DNA from: Oscheius onirici
Lineage: Eukaryota > Nematoda > Chromadorea > Rhabditida > Rhabditidae
Direction of reading: 5' to 3'
DNA: 64,000 nucleotides
Assembly: GCA_932521025.1 (NCBI GenBank)
Contig: OW051473.1
Location: forward strand, 3,782,001 to 3,846,000
This document shows, piece by piece, positions 58,128 through 64,000 of the stretch. The position numbers and the translations under genes are program-made. The notes beneath the pieces were generated by a model. The model had not been told where the DNA came from, made no database searches, and saw only the letters and a program-made list of their open reading frames with translations. Within the stretch, counting starts at the first letter, position 1; each line of letters opens with the position of its first letter.

Positions 58128-61100
58128 TTACTGTGCTGGGTACTGACCGGAGCCATTGTCGCCATTCTGAACAAAAAATCTCAAAAGATCAAGGTTACAA
58201 AGACTACCTGAAGCAGAACCTTTTTCGGACAGAGCGGCTCCTCCGGCTCCAAGCAGATTTCATTCTTGGTCTTCTTCCTCGTCAGTGAAAAGCCTTTTTT
58301 CACAACCTTAAAACAATGTTATTAGATTGCACCTTAAAATTACCTTGATTCGGTTGTTAGGAGACAACTGAGGGAAAATTCCATTTGCCAAGAAGTCCCG
58401 TTTTTCGGAGATGATCTTTTGACCCAATATTCTGTTGAAATGGTGGGTAAGATGCCGTCTGATCAGAGTTTTATGGCTAGGGATCTTGAGCACGTCAGCA
58501 AGCGACTCTGCCGTGAATGTTGGCTCATACACCTGGAATACATCCTAATCAAGTATTAATAAACACCAACCATTAAAGCTCCTGGTGTACCAGCACAAAG
58601 AAGATTTGGGGTAAACTCTGCCAAGTCGATGGTTCTTAGCCATTCACAAGTTGCAATGTGAGACCATTTGACCACTTGTTCCGAGCATGGGTACTGGTTA
58701 GTCAAGTTCTGTGAATGATTTTTGAAAAGAACAGTGAATAACTCACTGGATCGAAACGTTTCTCCATGCAGCCGATGTTAAAGTCATTCTGTCTGAGGAA
58801 CTGAAGACTTCGGGCAATGGCATAATAGTGGTGGGAGTTGGTGATGTGCATCTCCACCATGTCCGCAGCCGACAAGCTGTTCAGCAATGCGCCATCAACC
58901 ACATTTTCCGTAAAGATGTCTTTGTACTGAGGAAGTCCAATCTCTTCAAGCCATTTCAGTGACTGAACGGAATGTATACAAAAAATGAAATAGAGAGTTA
59001 CCATGTGAACGTCCCATTTAGCACTGGGCTCAAAGCTGTCGTCCTCGATGTTCTTCAAAAGCACCTTCAGTCTCTTTCTGTGGATAGGATTTCTAATGCC
59101 GAGCACCTTAATATGTAATATTTTACTTTGAGACTAGGTATTCTTACAGTTTCCAGTTCATGCGTACTCATATTGATGAGATGTCTTCCGGTTCGGGCAT
59201 GTTTGGCTACATCGGGAACGTACTGAGGAAAACCGATCTCTGCTATCCATTCGCACAGCTGCTCACTTCTGCAGCTCATTTGTCAGATTGGGAAAACGCG
59301 GAAAAGAACACACCTCCAGTCGACGAATTGTGAGAATGGTGGACGAATGGCTATGGCTCCGGAGAGTGGACCAGTTGAACCAAGTCGAGCCATTGATGTT
59401 GATCGAACTGTCGTGTTCCTTTTGAAGGCGCTGGATCCTTGGTCTTGGGACGAGCTTCTTGTCAGTTTACTGAACAAGTTCCGGAGAGAGGAACGCGTAC
59501 GATCTCTACGCAGAGGCTTCGGGTTAATAGACGACACTTGAGAAGCTGTTGTAGAGTTTCTTCCTCTAGTGATCTCATCATCCGATTCAACTGAAAAGGT
59601 ATCGCTTAGTTCATTTTTGGAATTTTGTTATCAACTCATCTCAGGGACAACGTTAGATACAACGAAAGTGGCTGGTTGGTAAATTTGTTAGATGTGTACT
59701 AACAATAACTGTTGTTAAAAACAAAATGGCGTGTTAGGTGTTCTGACACGAAGTCACCTAGATTTGGTGCGCTTGTAGCCCTCTTATTTCGTTTCAATTT
59801 TCCGGCAATCCATCGATTCATCTGTTCTCTATATTTGTTTCTGCTGCCGCCAACAGAGGCAACAGATGCCGTTGATCTGAACTCACCCGCGGATATTCCC
59901 GAGCTCAAAGACAATTTTTTGGCTGGTAATGTGAGTGTCGAGGCAGCCTAAATGTTGCAATTTGGTCTCGTGGATGTCATATTTTTCCTACCTTATTGCC
60001 CATGCCTCTAGGCAAGCTAGCGGTTGAATAATTTCTCTGCTGGCTGTGATGGATATCGCTGACCCTCCGCAGCTCATCAAGCTCAGCTGCCAACTGCCGT
60101 GCAGCAGGCGAGGAAGGAGGCCGATAGCTGAAAAGAAAGAAAAGGTCTAATGAACAAGGCACAACTAACCCTGGACATTCATTTTTCAGCGAAGGGTTGT
60201 AATGTCGCTGGTTTTCTGTCCAATGTTGAGGGGAAGCCGCTGACAAAGAGGATGTATAGGAGGAAGAGGACTGAAAGAAAGAGAGTTAGAACAAGCTTTG
60301 TTATTTAACCTGAACAGTACTTCGTGCATGTGGTGCAGTGGCTGAAGAACACAAACTTACAGGGAAAGAGGTCGAATGTGGCATTGAACCATCAGGTTCT
60401 TCCTAAAAACCTGATTTTATCCCGGTTAAAACAAAAACTTGCCATTAGTAACCGTTTAATTTGGGTGTTCAGATCAAACGGCTGTTCGTGCCAACGATGA
60501 GCAGGAGAGTAGTATTCGTCCCTCTGATACTGCTAAACAGAAAAATGCAAAACAAAAAATAAAAAACAAACTCTTCCGCGCATATGTTCGTCGAGAGCAC
60601 TTCGGAGGTTGTGGATTTGGACGTTTTTAGCTTCGTTGTCGGCCATCAGCCTTTGCAGAGCGGTTCTCATCTGATCCATTTCTTCCACTAAACTTTAAAA
60701 ATAATAAGCAAAGTTCATTCTCACGTTGTTTATTTTCATTCCTTGGTGGTCGGAAGGCACCAGGAAATCCGTTGATCTGGCTTTGAAGCTGCTGCTGAAC
60801 AACCATTCCATGCATTGACTGGTTCACATAGTCCATTTCGTTCTTAACGAATTTTCGGTTAAAGACTATATTTTGTAAAGTTACCTGGGACAGTTTCAGT
60901 TTTCTTTCCGTTTCACTTTTTTCCTTTTCAAGCGTAGCATACTTCAGCTTGAGATTTGACATCTCTGCCATAAGATCCATTTTCTTGGATTCAAGTTCTG
61001 AGCAATCGTCTGCTCGATATTTCTGAGCAAATGTAAAAATGAAACAATTTCACTTACTTCATGTAGAAGCTCTTCTGTAGAAGTGAGATTTTTACGTTTT

Positions 61101-62744
61101 AAGGCCAAAAGTGCTTCGAGATCCCGTATTTTCTCCTTCTGGGCGCCAACTTGTTCCGTAAGCACTGATACCTGAATGGAAATTTCTTTGTTATTACTAT
61201 GAAACTACCTGTAGTGAAAGTGATTCTCTTGCCATAGCTAACCGGTTCAATTTCTCCTGAATCTCTGGATACTCCGGACAGGAGACGGTGGACATCGAAG
61301 GAGAAGGACTCTGGAATGATAATGAGAATTCATAAACTCAATTCTCCCTATTTTCCCACGCGTACTTAGTTTCACACTAATCTTATAAAACTTGTAGTGG
61401 CACCTCGAAAGTTATTTTCATGCTGTTAATACCTTCGATTTGGATCGCGAAGCAGCCATCCCGACATTGTGTTACTGTTCCTCCATCTGAACGGCAAATC
61501 TGTTAGTCAGTGGGATGAAGATCAGAAGGAGAAGGCAGTCGTTTTCGACTCTGCCCTGGTGGGCGCGGCTGGAGCGACGTTCATTTTGGTCTCCGCATAT
61601 AAATGCAGCAATTAGTTAGAGGACCAATGGGACACGATGAGCACTCCCAAAATTCAGTTTGCCTTCAGGTATAGTCAAACAGAGGGGCGACAGCAGAGAC
61701 ACTCACAGCAGCATCAAGCAGTACTTACAAGACTCGTACGACTCTTCCAATTCCTAGCTCTCTGTTTGTCAATAGGAAAAAGAGCAGGAATTTCCAGCTG
61801 TGACGAGTATTTTGTGTCACTGAGACTTCGATGGATCTTATGCTGCCTTGGACGCATTCGGTATGGCGGTGGAGGCGGCAAATAGCTGCAGATTGAGCCG
61901 GATGACATGGCTGACCCAAAACCCGAATCAGAATAATGAGTGACGTAGGGCAGAACTGGCCGCGACGGTTGGATCCTGCATTGAAAACATGAGCTCTGCG
62001 GGGCGGTTCACACACTTGGCTGATTAGTTGAAATGTGGTGTTTAATTTAAGTACCATGTGGAATTCGAACCCTTTTCTGTGTGGAACCCATCGCTCATTA
62101 AGCGTCAAAAGCACGTTTTCTGCACCAGTTGTTTCAAAAAAAAACAAGGTCGAACCTACTGAACCGACTATTTAAATATTATCATACTAGATAAAAACAT
62201 TTAACCGTTTTATTGAATTACTGATTGACCCCACGCTTAAAAGCATTTTGGAGGATGCTTTTAGAGGACAGGTTCTAAAATCTGGGCTATAAAGTCGGAG
62301 GCACTTATCAGTTTAAACTTTGTCAAAATGTCATTGAGGAAGCAAGAATGATCAAGGGACGCCCATTACTTTTTTTCTCATTGTAACAGCTAGAACAATC
62401 CCAGATGTATTGCTTGTTGAAAATGTTTGAAAGAAACAAACTTTACCCTGAAGTGGAGGCTCAATGAAATAGCATCTCTCAAGGTAGCGTGGGAACTCAA
62501 AGTACGCACTCAATCAATGTGATATTTTTGTGTTAGTGGTTATTTGAAAAAAAAAAACTAACTTGACTGCTCCACTAGCTTCTCTAAATATATTTCCACT
62601 GCCACTGCTGTGCAGAACATCTTGACCATAAGCGTCATAATGGCTGTTCTGACTGCTCATGGTCAGAGTAGACATTCTGCGCAAATCGGAGCTGGACCCG
62701 ATGGAGTCAGAATATGTTCGAGTAAATTCTAGCTTATGTGACAT
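58128..62744 (-). CDS. hlb-1: Liprin-beta, two alternative starts
   Basis: Long form: exons 62744-62563 and 61975-61729 (143 residues) join exon 61310-61209. Short form: first exon 61459-61433 (MAASRSKSK) joins the same exon. Both keep phase 0. Common exons then run 61310-61209, 61171-61058, 61022-60885, 60842-60725, 60687-60572, 60532-60443, 60402-60310, 60270-60170, 60127-59992, 59947-59758, 59590-59314, 59268-59148, 59106-59002, 58962-58747, 58708-58571, 58532-58344, 58306-58208 and 58166-58128. Products are about 936 and 802 residues. An N-terminal coiled coil contains ESLSLQVSVLTEQVGAQKEKIRDLE-like sequence typical of liprin-beta. Three C-terminal SAM domains are marked by LCEWIAEIGFPQYV, LKWLEEIGLPQYKDIF and CEWLRTIDLAEFTPNL. 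Liprin-beta binds liprin-alpha (SYD-2) and acts in presynaptic organisation. The intron 60442-60403 uses a GC donor (ATG|GCAAGT). A Pro-rich SYLPPPPPYRM segment is specific to the long form. Confidence 0.9.
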
Positions 62745-64000
62745 GGCTAGAACTTGTGAATGTCCATGCACAAAGATGCGGGAAATAATAAGGTGGCGGT
62801 GGCGATAGCTTCGCAAGCCGCGACCAACTGTCGGCACTCAGACTACACTGCAGATCAATCCGCAACGCAACGTCATAAACAGATTGGAAGGCTCGAGTAC
62901 AGTTGTAATCCGAAAAAAAGTGAGCTATATCTCTCATTTCTATATACCACAATAAATCCAGAACGATTTGACCGACAAAGAAGCCTTTTCATTGCCTTTT
63001 GGAATGAGATATGCTCGTAATTTGGTCGGCAAGAAAGACAAAGACGTAAATTTATATCTCTTTCACACCAATTGCCTGCTTACCAAAAATCGAAACATGG
63101 TCAGCGCCGGAAGAGGGAAGCGACAGAATGAGATTCAAAACAATTTTCGTGTTTGAAGGATCATTGACTCCGATGCCTTGGCGAGAAACGCTGGCATTTT
63201 GGGCTTTCATTTCGATGCCGTTGGAATCCTCAGACTGCTGCATTCATGGCAAACCCCAAAAAACACAGTTAGGAATACATTAAGAACCAGTGTTGTTACA
63301 CCTGCCTTCTTCAGTGAAAAAAAAAGAGAAAATAGAATTGGAGACCGATTTGAGGCGATACAAGCGGCACAAAACGAGCTGGGACCCGGCTGCAGCTAAT
63401 AATGTTAGCAATGGATTGCGACCAAATATGGCAACCGGCTCACTGTGCAATTAGCGACTGTGAAGGTGAAGGAAACAACGACGACGATGGACAACTAATC
63501 TACTACACAACGAAGGAACAAAGTGGATGAGCGCATAGTGGGCAGCCGACTAAATTACCTCGTCCCAGGGGTAGCGCTCAAATTTAGCGCACAAACACCG
63601 GCAACATTCTTACCACCTTAAGTCGCCGAGGCAGAGATCTCACTGTAGGCATGATCGAAACCAGCAGAGGCACGGTTCTGCGCGCCCAGATGACACAACG
63701 CCCTTCTGATTTGTGTAATTGCTTCCATGCGCAAAAAGTATCCTCCCCTAACTCTTACGAGCTACCTCATTCATCAGATCAAGCTGGGAAATTCAATGAA
63801 TTTTGTACTCAATTTGAACGCCCAACATCATAAACTGCAGGTGGTTGTTACAACAAGTGGTCGGCAGCCTGCTGCCTTGTCGTGTATCCTCCTTCCTCAC
63901 ACCATCCATCACACATGCTGGAACCCCTGCATGCTTTGCATTCCATTGTACAAGTTAGTTTGCAAGAAACTTTTTCACCCTTCTCTCAAAAGTCAAAGTT
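62745..64000. other. Region upstream of liprin-beta, no gene called
   Basis: Presumed promoter of the long liprin-beta form. A minus-strand frame at 63243-63082 ends in a good donor (TTTTTGG|GTAAGC) and could be an upstream exon, but its phase does not match the next exon, so it is not called. Confidence 0.4.

Noticed and set aside
60311-60361. A possible short intron in liprin-beta starting CCT|GTAAGT
   Set aside because: Reading straight through keeps the frame, while splicing it breaks the phase of the next exon, so it is treated as coding.
63082-63243. A minus-strand open frame ending in a good donor, possibly a first exon of liprin-beta
   Set aside because: Its end phase does not match the liprin-beta exon at 62744 and I found no intermediate exon that fixes it.

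Overview
The window looks like nuclear DNA of a free-living or parasitic nematode, probably a rhabditid-type chromadorean. The evidence is many very short introns (about 35-45 nt), TTTTCAG-type acceptors, acceptor sites just upstream of start codons as expected for spliced-leader trans-splicing, and recognisable relatives of Caenorhabditis genes (gar-2, dim-1, mdl-1, a liprin-beta, a cuticle collagen, aat and abts transporters). All exon models were built by hand from the sequence: splice sites were chosen so that reading phase closes and the family motifs line up. No gene finder or database search was run.

Layout. 1-6.4 kb: no gene seen. 6.47-6.96 kb: a two-exon prepropeptide for an allatostatin-C/somatostatin-like cyclic neuropeptide. 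9.1-10.2 kb: three copies of a hairpin element. 10.4-13.5 kb (-): a 17-exon muscarinic-type receptor (gar-2). 17.2-18.9 kb (-): the muscle Ig protein dim-1 with two alternative acidic tails. 21.2-23.6 kb (-): a CRP/MLP double-LIM protein followed, about 135 bp later, by an acidic hypothetical protein, with operon-like spacing. 24.2-26.5 kb (-): a DH-PH RhoGEF. 27.3-27.8 kb (-): a small secreted protein. 28.4-30.7 kb (+): a tetraspanin with two interchangeable sets of exons for its large extracellular loop. 31.0-32.0 kb (+): a cuticle collagen. 33.4-37.9 kb (+): a tandem pair of LAT-type amino-acid transporters. 39.8-46.8 kb (+): a 23-exon SLC4 bicarbonate/anion transporter with a hAT-type MITE in one intron. 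48.1-49.4 kb (-): the Mad-like bHLH-zipper factor mdl-1 with E-boxes in and around it. 52.9-55.2 kb (+): a strongly diverged glucosidase-I-like (GH63) type II membrane protein. 55.3-57.6 kb (-): a secreted coiled-coil protein with a C-terminal lipocalin-like domain. 58.1-62.7 kb (-): liprin-beta with two alternative starts. After 62.7 kb no gene is supported.

The genes are mostly independent, but muscle (dim-1, CRP/MLP), neuromuscular signalling (gar-2, neuropeptide, liprin-beta) and membrane transport (two aat, one abts) are well represented. The most unusual features are the tetraspanin loop exons, the GH63-like protein that has lost hallmark motifs of the family, four GC-AG introns among roughly 147, a covarying hairpin family, and LIM domains with off-register zinc-ligand spacing.
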